Positions 16,833 through 24,855 of a stretch of DNA of 64,000 nt are shown here, piece by piece. This DNA is from Streptomyces sp. NBC_00094. GTDB lineage: Bacteria > Actinomycetota > Actinomycetes > Streptomycetales > Streptomycetaceae. Position 1 is the stretch's first letter. The number at the start of each line of letters is the position of its first letter. The position numbers and the translations under genes were made by a program. The notes under the pieces were generated by a model. The model was not told the origin of the DNA. It saw only the letters and a program-made list of their open reading frames with translations, and made no database searches. The DNA is taken from the NCBI RefSeq assembly GCF_026343125.1, contig NZ_JAPEMB010000001.1:7073501-7137500 (forward strand). Direction: 5' to 3'.

Positions 16833-19123
16833 TCCACGGGACCTGGGAGCCCGCGCCCGCCGACCGCTGGGAGGACGCCTTCCTCGCCGGGAACGGCCGC
16901 CACGGCGCCCTCGTCTTCGGCGACCCCGAGGACGACCGGGTGATCGTCACCCACCACACCCTCGTACGGCCGAACAACGCCCCCGCCGACACCGCGCCGC
17001 CCCGGCTCGCCGCCGCGCTCCCCGCCCTCCAGGACGCCCTGCTCGCGGGGGACGCGACCGCCGCCGAACGGTTCACGGACGACCGGCCGCTCCGCTGGGT
17101 CCGGCCCTTCCACCCCGCGTTCCTCACCCGCGTCCTGCGCCCGCCCGGGACCCCGGCGGCCCGGCCGTCGTACCGGTCCGTCGACTTCACCACCGGGGTC
17201 GTCACCGGCGTGTGCGGGGAGCGGCGCAGCGAGGTCTTCGTCTCCCGCGCCGACGACGTCCTCGTCCAGTACGTCTCCGCTCCCGGCCCCGTCGTCGAGA
17301 TCGACCTCGACCACCGGCTGCCCGGGGTCCCCGCCGAACTCGGGGTCGGGCGCGGCATCGCCTCCGCCCGCCGCGAGACCGTCCTCACCCTGCGGGCCCG
17401 CTACCCGGACAGCCCGCTCGGCTACACGGGCCTCACCCTCGTCCTCGCCGACGCCGGACGCACCACGGTCACCGCCACGGGCGTACGGATCGAGGGCGCC
17501 GGTCACCTGCTGCTGCTCACCCGCGTGGTGCGCCACGGGGGAGAGGCCGACGCCGATACGGATACGCGCCCGAGCACAGGTGCGGACGCGGGAACGGGTG
17601 CCGGCACCGGCGCGCGTACGGATGCGGGCGCGGGTGCGCACGCGGCCACCGCCGCGGCCACCGAGGTCCTGCGCGCCCTCGCGGACTCCGGCGACGGCAT
17701 CCCCGCCCTGTACGCCCGCCTCCTCGCCCGGCACACCGCCCTGCACGGCCCCGCCTACCGGCGCGTCGGCCTCGACCTCGGTGCCGACGCGGCCGAGCGG
17801 GCCCTCCCCGGCTCCGCGCTGCTCGCCCGGCCGGACAGCACCGCCCTCCTGGAGCGTCTCTTCGCCGCGGGCCGCTACCACCTGCTCTCCTCCTCCGGCC
17901 TGCTGCCACCCCGCCTCACCGGCCTGTGGACCGGCGACTGGAACACCGCCTGGTCCGGGGCGTTCACCACGAACGCCAACCTCAACCTCCAGACCGCCTC
18001 CGCGGTCGCGGCGGACCTGCCGGAGGTGACGAAGGCTCACAGGGCCCTCGTCGAAGGGCAGGTGGGGGACTGGCGGGACAACGCCCGGGAGATCTTCGGC
18101 ACCCGGGGCGTCGTCGCCCCCACCCACACGGACGGCGCCTCGGGCCACACGTACCACTTCAGCCGCGAGTACCCCCTGCACCTGTGGACCGCCGGAGCCG
18201 ACTGGCTGCTCGTCCCGCTCCTCGCACACGAGGAGGCGAGCGGGCGGCGCGACCCGCTCGTCACCGAGGTCCTCCTCGAACTCGCCGCCTTCTACCAGGA
18301 CTTCCTGTCCCGCACCGGACCCGACGGCCGGATCGTGATCGTCCCCTCCTACTCCCCGGAGAACCGCCCCCACGGCGGAAGCTGGGGCGCGGTCGACGCC
18401 ACCATGGACATCGCCGCCGCCCGGCACGCCCTGCGCGCAGCCGCCGACCGGGTCCCGGACCCGGACGCCACCCGGTTCCGGGCGCTCGCCGACCGGCTCC
18501 CGCCGTACCGGGTCAACGACGACGGGGCGCTCGCCGAATGGGCCCGCCCCGGCCTCGGCGACCGCTACGACCACCGGCACCTCAGCCACCTGTACCCGGT
18601 CTGGCCGCTGGACGAGATCAACCCGTACGACACCCCTGATCTCGCCCGGGCGGCCCACCGCGCCCTCGAACTCCGGGGAAGCGAGAACGAATCGGCCCAC
18701 GGACATCTCCATCACGGTCTGGTAGCGGCCCGGTTGGGGGACGCGACCCGGACCGAGGACGCCCTGGCCCGCGTGCTCACGGGGGACTACTTCCACGACT
18801 CCCTCATGAGCGCGCACTATCCGGCCCGCGACGTCTACAACGCGGACGCCGCGCACGCCCTGCCCGCGCTCCTGATCGAAGCCCTCGTGCAGTCGACGCC
18901 CGAGCGGCTCGTGCTCCTGCCCGCGCCGCCCGCCCACTGCCCGCGCGGCCGGCTCACGGGTGTACGGACCCGGTTCGGCGCGCGCGTCGACCTGGAGTGG
19001 TCACCGGGGCGGTGCCGGGCGGTCCTCCGGGCCGACCGGGACGCGAAGGTCGAGCTCAGGAGCCCGGCGGGAGCGATCCGGATCGTCCTGTGCGCGGGCG
19101 AGGAGCGGGTCGTCGAAGCGTGA
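16829..19123 (+). CDS. Glycoside hydrolase family 95-like enzyme (alpha-L-fucosidase/galactosidase)
   Basis: The 764-residue protein has the GH95 order: N-terminal beta domain (WEDAFLAGNGRHGALVFGDP), a helical (alpha/alpha)6 barrel, and a C-terminal beta domain. The paired catalytic asparagines appear as TTNANLNLQ (N382, N384), and the late barrel has RHLSHLYPVWPLDEINPYD and ENESAHGHLHHGLVAARLGD. These depart from the usual NxNxQMNYW and GWSxAWK motifs, so it belongs to a divergent branch. Known members remove alpha-1,2-L-fucose or L-galactose by inversion. A low-complexity run (about residues 233-270, alanine, glycine, threonine and aspartate) interrupts it. The start is a GTG overlapping the GH42 stop, with GGAGGAG upstream. 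Confidence 0.82.
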   Translation: MIHGTWEPAPADRWEDAFLAGNGRHGALVFGDPEDDRVIVTHHTLVRPNNAPADTAPPRLAAALPALQDALLAGDATAAERFTDDRPLRWVRPFHPAFLTRVLRPPGTPAARPSYRSVDFTTGVVTGVCGERRSEVFVSRADDVLVQYVSAPGPVVEIDLDHRLPGVPAELGVGRGIASARRETVLTLRARYPDSPLGYTGLTLVLADAGRTTVTATGVRIEGAGHLLLLTRVVRHGGEADADTDTRPSTGADAGTGAGTGARTDAGAGAHAATAAATEVLRALADSGDGIPALYARLLARHTALHGPAYRRVGLDLGADAAERALPGSALLARPDSTALLERLFAAGRYHLLSSSGLLPPRLTGLWTGDWNTAWSGAFTTNANLNLQTASAVAADLPEVTKAHRALVEGQVGDWRDNAREIFGTRGVVAPTHTDGASGHTYHFSREYPLHLWTAGADWLLVPLLAHEEASGRRDPLVTEVLLELAAFYQDFLSRTGPDGRIVIVPSYSPENRPHGGSWGAVDATMDIAAARHALRAAADRVPDPDATRFRALADRLPPYRVNDDGALAEWARPGLGDRYDHRHLSHLYPVWPLDEINPYDTPDLARAAHRALELRGSENESAHGHLHHGLVAARLGDATRTEDALARVLTGDYFHDSLMSAHYPARDVYNADAAHALPALLIEALVQSTPERLVLLPAPPAHCPRGRLTGVRTRFGARVDLEWSPGRCRAVLRADRDAKVELRSPAGAIRIVLCAGEERVVEA

Positions 19124-19148
19124 ATCGCTGCGACGGGGCGGGTCGCCG

Positions 19149-20219
19149 TCAGCTCGTCCCCCCGCGTGACGGCGGAGGGCCCGAGCTGTTCCGGACCGTC
19201 AGGACGGGGGTGAGGAGCTCGACGCCCACCGCTCGCTCGACGCCCACGGCTCGGTCGTCGCCCACCGCTCCCTCGTCGCCGAGCCGGCCCGAGAGCACGG
19301 CGATCAGCCGCTCCACCGCCCGGCGGCCCAACTCCTGCGCCGGGATCGCCACCGAGGTGAGCGCCACCGAGGCCTGTGCGGCGATCGGATCCGGGCAGAC
19401 GGCCACCACCGACACGTCCTCGGGCACCGCGCGGCCCGTCCGCCGCAGGAGCGCCAGGAGCGGTTCGACGGCCGTCTCGTTCTGGACGACGAAGGCGCTG
19501 ACCCCGGGCCGCTCGTCGGCGATCCGGGCGAGCACCCCCGCGACCGCGTCGTGACTTCCCTCGCACGGCCGGTGCAGCAGACCGACGCCCCGCTCCTCCG
19601 CCCGGTCGCGCAGCCCGCGCAGGGTCCGCTCGGCGAAGCCGGTGTGCCGGGCGTAGACGCCGGGGGACTCCCCGATCACGGCGATCTCCCGGTGCCCGAG
19701 GCCGGCCAGGTGCTCCACACAGAGCGCCCCGGCCGCCGCGAAGTCCAGGTCGACACAGCTCAGTCCGGTCGGGTCGGCGGGGAGCCCGACCAGGACGGCG
19801 GGCGGGCCCGCCGCGCGCAGTACCGGCAGTCGCTCGTCGTCGAGCTGGACGTCCATCAGGATCACCGCCTCGGCGAGACCGCTGCCGGTGACCCGGCGCA
19901 GCGCCGACGGGCCCTCCTCCCCGGTGAGCAGCAGCACGTCGTAGCCGTGGGCCCGGGCGGTGGTGGCGACGGCGACCGCGATCTCCAGCATCACCGGCAC
20001 GTACATGTCGGTCCGCAGCGGCACCATCAGCGCGATGATCCGTGACCTGCTGCTGGCCAACGCCCGTGCACCCGCGTGTGGTTGGTAGCCGAGTTGCTCG
20101 ATGCTGGCCCGGACCCGCTGCCGGGTCAGGTCGGAGATGGGGCGCTTGCCGCTGAGTACGTAGCTGACCGTGCTCGCCGACACTCCGGCGTGCCGGGCAA
20201 CCTCGACAAGGGTGACCAT
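19149..20219 (-). CDS. LacI-family repressor of the first sugar island
   Basis: The 356-residue protein has a LacI helix-turn-helix (TLVEVARHAGVSASTVSYVL, hinge RALASSRSR) and a periplasmic-binding-protein-like ligand domain. It lies directly after the GH95 gene on the other strand, and perfect TCGAAGCGCTTCGA palindromes lie upstream of it, of the GH3 gene and of the importer, so it is the best candidate to bind them. A degenerate copy (GTGAAACGCTTCGA, 20247-20260) lies 28 bp before its start, suggesting autoregulation. Near the C-terminus a short in-frame repeat (DDRAVGVERAVGVE) reflects tandem DNA duplication. The inducer is probably a sugar from the imported oligosaccharide. Confidence 0.9.
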   Translation of the reverse strand: MVTLVEVARHAGVSASTVSYVLSGKRPISDLTRQRVRASIEQLGYQPHAGARALASSRSRIIALMVPLRTDMYVPVMLEIAVAVATTARAHGYDVLLLTGEEGPSALRRVTGSGLAEAVILMDVQLDDERLPVLRAAGPPAVLVGLPADPTGLSCVDLDFAAAGALCVEHLAGLGHREIAVIGESPGVYARHTGFAERTLRGLRDRAEERGVGLLHRPCEGSHDAVAGVLARIADERPGVSAFVVQNETAVEPLLALLRRTGRAVPEDVSVVAVCPDPIAAQASVALTSVAIPAQELGRRAVERLIAVLSGRLGDEGAVGDDRAVGVERAVGVELLTPVLTVRNSSGPPPSRGGTS

Positions 20220-20246
20220 CCGTTCTCCCCGCGGGCCGTGACTGTG

Positions 20247-20260
20247 GTGAAACGCTTCGA
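20247..20260. promoter_or_regulatory. Degenerate LacI operator before lacI-type gene
   Basis: GTGAAACGCTTCGA matches the 14-bp island operator at 11 positions and keeps the right half-site intact. It lies 28 bp upstream of the repressor start, a position suited to autoregulation. Confidence 0.5.
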
Positions 20261-20337
20261 CGGAGTCCGTCGGGTGATCGCTTCGGCGACCCAGCGAGAC
20301 CGTAACGTGACCGTGCTGACGTGTCCAGAGAGCGGGG

Positions 20338-21354
20338 TCAGGAAAATCGAAGCGCTTCGACGGTGGGCCTGCCGGAGAGCGGTTCGTCGAGCGTGTCGGC
20401 GACCGGGAAGCGGCGGAGTTCCCCGGGGTCCCGGGAGCCGAGCGGGGACATGCCGCCGTCCGCTCCGAGGCGGGCGAGCAGATCGAGGACGAGGCGCCCG
20501 CGCCGTACCCGCTCGCGGGCCGTGGCGAGGGCCTGTTCCCGCAGATGCGCCCCGTACGGATAGATCCCGGCCGCCCGGCTCAGCCCGAACTTCAGGTAGA
20601 GCGGCGCGCCCCGGCGGATCAACTCGGCCGCCTCGTACATCCGGACGTACCCCCCGAGGTCGTCCGGGGCCTCGACGTACAGGTCCATCGGCGCCCGGCT
20701 GACCCGGCGGATCTCGGTGAGGTGGGCGAGGGTCAGATCGGAGGGCACGTTGAGGGAGTCGGCGCCCAGCCGCTCGTGGACGGCGTACGCCGCCGGGTTG
20801 ACCGGGCCGATCAGCGCGGACACCTTGAAGGTGGTGTCGCTCGGCAACACCCCCTCGGCGCGCAGCCGGTGCAGGGTCCACAGGACGCCCTCGTCCGCGA
20901 CGAGCAGGCACCGGACACCCAACTCGACCGCCCGCAGCGCGTCTTCGACGCACCCGGCGAGCGCGTCGTGGCCCCGGGCGCGGAGGCCGGCCCCGCCGGA
21001 GTCGGTGCGGGTGGCGGCCCCGGTGTCCCAGGTCCCGCGTGGCCCGGTGAACAGGCAGAGCTCGACGGAGCGTTCGGCGCAGGCGCCGGCCATCTCGGTG
21101 ATCTCGGCGTCGGTGAGCATCCAGACGCCGCTGCCCTGGCTGACCCGGTGTACGGGGACGTCGAGTCGCTCGCTCTCGGCGAGGACGACGGTGAGCGCCT
21201 CGGGGCCCTCGACGGAGGGGATTTCGGTGCGCCAGAGCCCCCCGTCGGGGAAGGCGTGCGGGGAGGTGTCGGCGGGGTCGGCCGCCGGTACGGGGTGGCC
21301 GAGGCGGCGGAGCGCGTCGCCGCCGGGACGTCTGGGTGCCGGTCGCGTGGTCAT
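20338..21354 (-). CDS. U32-peptidase-like barrel protein of the sugar-acid cluster
   Basis: The 338-residue protein looks like a TIM-barrel protein of the U32 peptidase type: DALRAVELGVRCLLVADEGV, RLGADSLNVPSDLTLAHL and MDLYVEAPDDLGGYVRMYEA follow the strand-helix pattern of that group. I do not see the cysteine-containing U32 signature, so protease activity is doubtful. It stands in a leftward run after an enolase-superfamily dehydratase and a zinc alcohol dehydrogenase, so a role in converting their product (for example as an aldolase-like or racemase-like enzyme) is possible. The ATG at 21354 has AGAGGA upstream. Its last codons overlap an operator copy. Confidence 0.55.
   Translation of the reverse strand: MTTRPAPRRPGGDALRRLGHPVPAADPADTSPHAFPDGGLWRTEIPSVEGPEALTVVLAESERLDVPVHRVSQGSGVWMLTDAEITEMAGACAERSVELCLFTGPRGTWDTGAATRTDSGGAGLRARGHDALAGCVEDALRAVELGVRCLLVADEGVLWTLHRLRAEGVLPSDTTFKVSALIGPVNPAAYAVHERLGADSLNVPSDLTLAHLTEIRRVSRAPMDLYVEAPDDLGGYVRMYEAAELIRRGAPLYLKFGLSRAAGIYPYGAHLREQALATARERVRRGRLVLDLLARLGADGGMSPLGSRDPGELRRFPVADTLDEPLSGRPTVEALRFS
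20347..20360. promoter_or_regulatory. LacI-type operator TCGAAGCGCTTCGA, third perfect copy
   Basis: The palindrome is identical to those at 10810 and 10980. It lies inside the last codons of the U32-like gene (encoding EALRFS) and 128 bp upstream of the LacI gene, so it may act as an auxiliary operator for autoregulation or as a roadblock at the end of the leftward operon. Confidence 0.7.
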
Positions 21355-21376
21355 CGGGATCCTCTGTTCGGGAGGT

Positions 21377-21480
21377 CGGACGAGGTACGGGCGAGTGTGG
21401 GCGAGGTGCGGGCGAGGTGCGGGCAAGTGCGCGAGTGCGGGCGGGTGCGGACGAGGTACAGGCGAGGTACGGAGGCGAGG
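21377..21480. repeat. Degenerate tandem repeat of about 11 bp
   Basis: The spacer between the alcohol dehydrogenase and the U32-like gene consists largely of imperfect copies of GGCGAGGTGCG and GGCGAGGTACG. It interrupts an otherwise tight leftward operon. No gene is supported inside it. Confidence 0.6.
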
Positions 21481-21486
21481 GGGCGC

Positions 21487-22518
21487 TCAGGGGAGCAGGA
21501 GGACCTTGCCGGTCCCCGGGGCACCGCAGCCCACCAGGGCGAGCGCCTCGTCGAACCGCTCCAGAGGGAAGGTGTGGGTGACGAGCGGGGCCGGATCGAG
21601 CAGCCCGGCGGAGAAGGCGCGCACCGCGTCGGCCCAGGCGGCGGAGGAGGCGCCGAAGACGGAGCGGAGCTCCAGTTGGCTCACCGACAGGTGGACCGGG
21701 TCGATCCCGGCGGCCCCCGCCGTGAACATGCCGGTCAGCACCACCCGCCCGCCGCGCCGGGCGAGGAGGCAGGAGGAGGCGGCCGTGGTGGGCGCCCCCG
21801 CGGTCTCCACGACCAGGTCGAAGTGACCGGTCGCGTCGTCCGCCTCCGCCGGGGTGAGTGCCCGGCTCGCACCGAAGTCCCGTGCCCGTGCGGCCCGTTC
21901 GGCGCGGGGGTCCACGACGGCGAGTTCGGCGGGGGAGGAGGCCGCGAGCCACTGGACGGCCAGCAGGCCGAGCGTCCCGGCGCCGACGACGGCGATCCGC
22001 TCGCCGGGGCGCGGCCGTCCGGCCCGTACCGCCGCGGCGACGACGGCGGCGGGTTCGAGGAGCGCGGCGGCCCGCAGGTCGACTCCGTGGGGGAGCGGGT
22101 GCAGCAGCCGCGCGGGGACCACCAGATGGTCGGCGAAGGCGCCCGGCTCGGTGAAGCCGGTCTCCGCGTACCCGGCGGTGCAGAGGCTGGTCTCCCCGTA
22201 CCGGCACCGCTCGCAGACCCCGCAGGACCGGAAGCCCTCGGCGACGCACGGCCGGCCCACGAGCGAGGGATCGACCCCGGCGCCCACGGCCTCCACGGTG
22301 CCGGACCACTCGTGGCCGGGCACCACCGGGTAGCGGACGTAGCCGGGCGCGCGGTGTCCCTCGTACAGCTCGCGGTCGCTCAGGCAGATCCCGGCGGCGG
22401 CGACCCGGACGCGGACCTCGCCGGGCCCGGGCTCGGGCGGGTCCACCTCCACGAGCCGGTGTTCACCCGGAGCGTCGACGACGATCGCGCGGCCGCGACG
22501 GGTCCGGTCGTCGGTCAC
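21487..22518 (-). CDS. Zinc-dependent medium-chain alcohol dehydrogenase
   Basis: The 343-residue protein is a typical MDR dehydrogenase: GroES-like domain with catalytic-zinc residues (CLSDRELYEG, GHEWSGTVEAVG), structural-zinc cysteines (CGVCERCRYGETSLC), and a Rossmann domain with GAGTLGLLAVQWLAA. Relatives such as sorbitol and galactitol-type or L-idonate dehydrogenases oxidise polyols or sugar acids with NAD(P). The GTG start overlaps the stop of the dehydratase gene as GTGA, so the two are translated together. A sugar-acid substrate is therefore likely but not proven. Confidence 0.88.
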   Translation of the reverse strand: MTDDRTRRGRAIVVDAPGEHRLVEVDPPEPGPGEVRVRVAAAGICLSDRELYEGHRAPGYVRYPVVPGHEWSGTVEAVGAGVDPSLVGRPCVAEGFRSCGVCERCRYGETSLCTAGYAETGFTEPGAFADHLVVPARLLHPLPHGVDLRAAALLEPAAVVAAAVRAGRPRPGERIAVVGAGTLGLLAVQWLAASSPAELAVVDPRAERAARARDFGASRALTPAEADDATGHFDLVVETAGAPTTAASSCLLARRGGRVVLTGMFTAGAAGIDPVHLSVSQLELRSVFGASSAAWADAVRAFSAGLLDPAPLVTHTFPLERFDEALALVGCGAPGTGKVLLLP

Positions 22519-23669
22519 CGGGGCTTCCTCTTCTCCCAGCCGTCGGCCCACAGGTCGAACCGGGCCCGCTGCTGCGGGAACTCGGCCGCCGCGTCCACGT
22601 CCAGCTCGACCCCGAGGCCCGGAGCGTGCGAGACCGTGAAGCAGCCGGTCTCCGGATCGACTTCCGGAGCCCCGCGCACCACCTTCTTGATCTCGGCGTC
22701 CGCGAAGTCGTTGAAGTGCTCAAGGATCTTGAAGTTCGGGGTACAGGCGGCGAGTTGGAGGGAGGCCGCGGTGAGGACCGAGCCGCCGACGTTGTGCGGG
22801 GCGACGAGGACGTAGTGGGTCTCGGCGGTGGCGGCCAGCTTCCTCGCCTCCAGGATGCCGCCGATGTGCCCGACGTCGGGCTGGATGATGTCCGCCGCCT
22901 GCGACTCGAAGAGCTCCCGGAACTCGATCCGGTCGTGGATCCGTTCACCGGTCGCGATCGGCAGGTCCACCTTGTCGGCCACCTTCCGCAGGGCCTTGAG
23001 GTTCTCCGGCGGCACGGGTTCCTCCAGCCAGGCCGGGCGGAACGGGGCCAGCTCGTGGGCGAGGCGGACCGCCGTCGAGGGGGAGAAGCGGCCGTGCATC
23101 TCCACCATCAGCTCGGTGTCCGGGCCGATCGCGTCCCGTACGGCCTCGATGAGGGAGACCGCGTACCGCGAACGCTCCGCGTCCAGCTCGAACCGGCCGT
23201 TGCCGAACGGGTCGATCTTCAGCGCCCGGTACCCGCGGGCCACCACCTCACGGGCCGCCGCGTGGTAGGCCTCCGGGGTGCGCTCGGTGGTGTACCAGCC
23301 GTTCGCGTACGCGGGCACCCGATCGGTCACCTGCCCGCCGAGCAACTGCCACACGGGCACGCCCAGGGCCTTGCCCTTGATGTCCCAGCAGGCCATCTCC
23401 ACGACGGCGATGCCCGACATGACGATCTCCCCGGCCCGTCCGAAGTCGCCGTACTTCATGCGGCGTACGAGATCCTCGACCGCGAACGGGTCGGAGCCGG
23501 CGATGTGGTGGGCCTCGGCCTCGCGGAGATACCCGATGAGGGCGTCGGTGTGGCCGAGCATCCGGGTCTCGCCGACCCCGGTCAGCCCCTCGTCCGTGTG
23601 GACGAGGACGTAGGTCAGATCGCGCCAGGGCGTTCCGACGACATGCGTGGTGATTCCCGTGATGCGCAC
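22515..23669 (-). CDS. Enolase-superfamily (mandelate racemase group) sugar-acid dehydratase
   Basis: The 384-residue protein has the capping domain and a modified TIM barrel. Visible catalytic parts are ALKIDPFGNG, three acidic metal ligands in MVEMHGRFS, LEEPVPPEN and TGERIHDRIEF, and the general base H in VLVAPHNVGGS. The HGRF pattern points to acid-sugar dehydratases of the mandelate racemase subgroup. It is clearly different from the DgoD gene at 29797. Candidate substrates include L-fuconate, galactonate or related aldonates. The start is a GTG with GGAG 9 bases upstream. It is first in a leftward operon with an alcohol dehydrogenase, divergent from an IclR regulator. Confidence 0.88.
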   Translation of the reverse strand: MRITGITTHVVGTPWRDLTYVLVHTDEGLTGVGETRMLGHTDALIGYLREAEAHHIAGSDPFAVEDLVRRMKYGDFGRAGEIVMSGIAVVEMACWDIKGKALGVPVWQLLGGQVTDRVPAYANGWYTTERTPEAYHAAAREVVARGYRALKIDPFGNGRFELDAERSRYAVSLIEAVRDAIGPDTELMVEMHGRFSPSTAVRLAHELAPFRPAWLEEPVPPENLKALRKVADKVDLPIATGERIHDRIEFRELFESQAADIIQPDVGHIGGILEARKLAATAETHYVLVAPHNVGGSVLTAASLQLAACTPNFKILEHFNDFADAEIKKVVRGAPEVDPETGCFTVSHAPGLGVELDVDAAAEFPQQRARFDLWADGWEKRKPR

Positions 23670-23701
23670 GGTGGTTGCTCCCCGGGGGCGCTGGCGTGAT
23701 G

Positions 23702-23715
23702 TTCGAGATATCGAA
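23702..23715. promoter_or_regulatory. Candidate IclR operator TTCGAGATATCGAA
   Basis: This palindrome has perfect TTCGA/TCGAA arms, 33 bp before the dehydratase start. The nine bases GTTCGAGAT recur in inverse orientation at 23921-23931, next to the IclR gene, which suggests that the IclR protein binds both promoters. Confidence 0.6.
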
Positions 23716-23802
23716 TAGTGTTCGGTGGATCGGCGAGACCGTAGGCAGCGGCCCGTCGACGTGTCAATGGGAGCGCGTCCACGCGGACGGCCGTGGCCAG
23801 GG

Positions 23803-23848
23803 TCGTGGACAGGGCCGTCGACAGGCCTGTCGACAGGGCAGTCGACTG
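23803..23848. repeat. GTCGACAGG direct and inverted repeats
   Basis: Within the 276-bp divergent spacer, GTGGACAGGGC, GTCGACAGGCC and GTCGACAGGGC follow in tandem and include the perfect palindrome CCTGTCGACAGG (23826-23837). It may be another regulator site or simple repeat expansion. Confidence 0.45.
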
Positions 23849-23920
23849 GCCCGCCGCCCCGGCCGTTGCCCGGTCCGGGGTCCACGGCTAGTCTCTGTCC
23901 GCGATTTCGGTCGCTGTACG

Positions 23921-23931
23921 GAATCTCGAAC
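23921..23931. promoter_or_regulatory. Second candidate IclR site
   Basis: GAATCTCGAAC is the reverse complement of GTTCGAGATTC and shares nine consecutive bases with the palindrome at 23701-23715. It lies 15 bp before the IclR start and suits autoregulation. Confidence 0.5.
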
Positions 23932-23945
23932 GAGCAGAGGGTGGG

Positions 23946-24737
23946 GTGGGCCTCGTGGGACGACTCGTTCCGGCGGTGACCAGGGCATTCGACATACTGG
24001 AGCTCTTCCTCCAGGGCGACGGGACGCTGTCCGCGCCCGAGATCACGCGCAGGCTCCAGCTCCCGCGCACGACCACGCACGAGCTGGTCGCCACCCTGAC
24101 CGCACGGAACTACCTCGTCCCGGTGCCCGAGCAGCCCGGCCGTTACCGACTCGGCGTCCGTACGTACCAGATCGGCAGCCGGTACGCCGAGCAGCTCGAC
24201 CTCGCGGCCGAAGGCCACCAGGTCGCCCGCGAGGTCGCCGACACCTGCGGCGAGACCGTCCACGTGGCCCTCCTGGAGGACATGGACGTCATCTACATCG
24301 CCAAGGTCGACTCGACGCACGCGGTCCGGATGGTCTCCGCCACCGGCCGCCGGCTCCCCGCCCACTGCACCGCCGTCGGCAAGATGCTCCTCGCCTCGCT
24401 CCCCCCGACCGAGCTCGAAGCGCGCCTCGACGCCCGCCTCGACGAGGGGCCGCTGGAGTCCATGACGCCGAACAGCCTCAGTGACCCGGACGCGCTGCGT
24501 GCCGCGCTCGCGGAGATCCGGATCCTCGGCGTCGCCGTCGAGCTCCAGGAGTCCAATCCGGACGTCAGCTGTGTCGCCGCGCCCGTACGGGACCGGTCCG
24601 GCCGGGTCGTCGCGGCGCTGTCCGTCTCGGTGCCGGTGCACCGCTGGAGCGAGGACCGCGAGAACGAACTGACGGCCCTCGCCGCGAAGGGCGCCGGCGA
24701 GCTCTCGGCGCGACTGGGGTACCGGGGCGTGCGCTGA
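23946..24737 (+). CDS. IclR-family transcriptional regulator
   Basis: The 263-residue protein has the IclR winged helix (RAFDILELFLQGDGTLSAPE, LPRTTTHELVATLTARNYLV) and the C-terminal effector domain (HVALLEDMDVIYIAKVDSTH, LPAHCTAVGKMLLA). IclR proteins regulate sugar-acid and aromatic degradation and often bind the substrate of the pathway. It is divergent from the dehydratase/alcohol dehydrogenase operon, and the two promoters share a GTTCGAGAT motif, so it should control that operon. The start is a GTG behind AGAGGG. Confidence 0.92.
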   Translation: MGLVGRLVPAVTRAFDILELFLQGDGTLSAPEITRRLQLPRTTTHELVATLTARNYLVPVPEQPGRYRLGVRTYQIGSRYAEQLDLAAEGHQVAREVADTCGETVHVALLEDMDVIYIAKVDSTHAVRMVSATGRRLPAHCTAVGKMLLASLPPTELEARLDARLDEGPLESMTPNSLSDPDALRAALAEIRILGVAVELQESNPDVSCVAAPVRDRSGRVVAALSVSVPVHRWSEDRENELTALAAKGAGELSARLGYRGVR

Positions 24738-24794
24738 GCGGTGCGGTGCCGGGGCGTGCGCCGAGACGCGGGGTGCCGGGGCGTGCGCCGAGGA
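24724..24794. repeat. Short direct repeats after iclR-type gene
   Basis: The sequence GGGGCGTGCGC recurs three times with TGCC before it in two copies, starting inside the final codons of the IclR gene. Nothing else is recognisable in the 118-bp convergent spacer. Confidence 0.5.
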
Positions 24795-24855
24795 CCGGCG
24801 CACCGGAGCGGCCGGGCGCGCCCCGGTCCGGTACGAGGCCGAGGGCGGGGCCCCG

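Noticed and set aside
20338..20360. Treating the third operator copy as coincidence because it lies in coding sequence
   Set aside because: A perfect 14-bp palindrome identical to two promoter copies, close to the LacI gene, is unlikely by chance, so it was kept as a feature.
21377..21480. The GGCGAGGTGCG repeats as a CRISPR array
   Set aside because: Units are about 11 bp, degenerate and without unique spacers; no cas genes are present.
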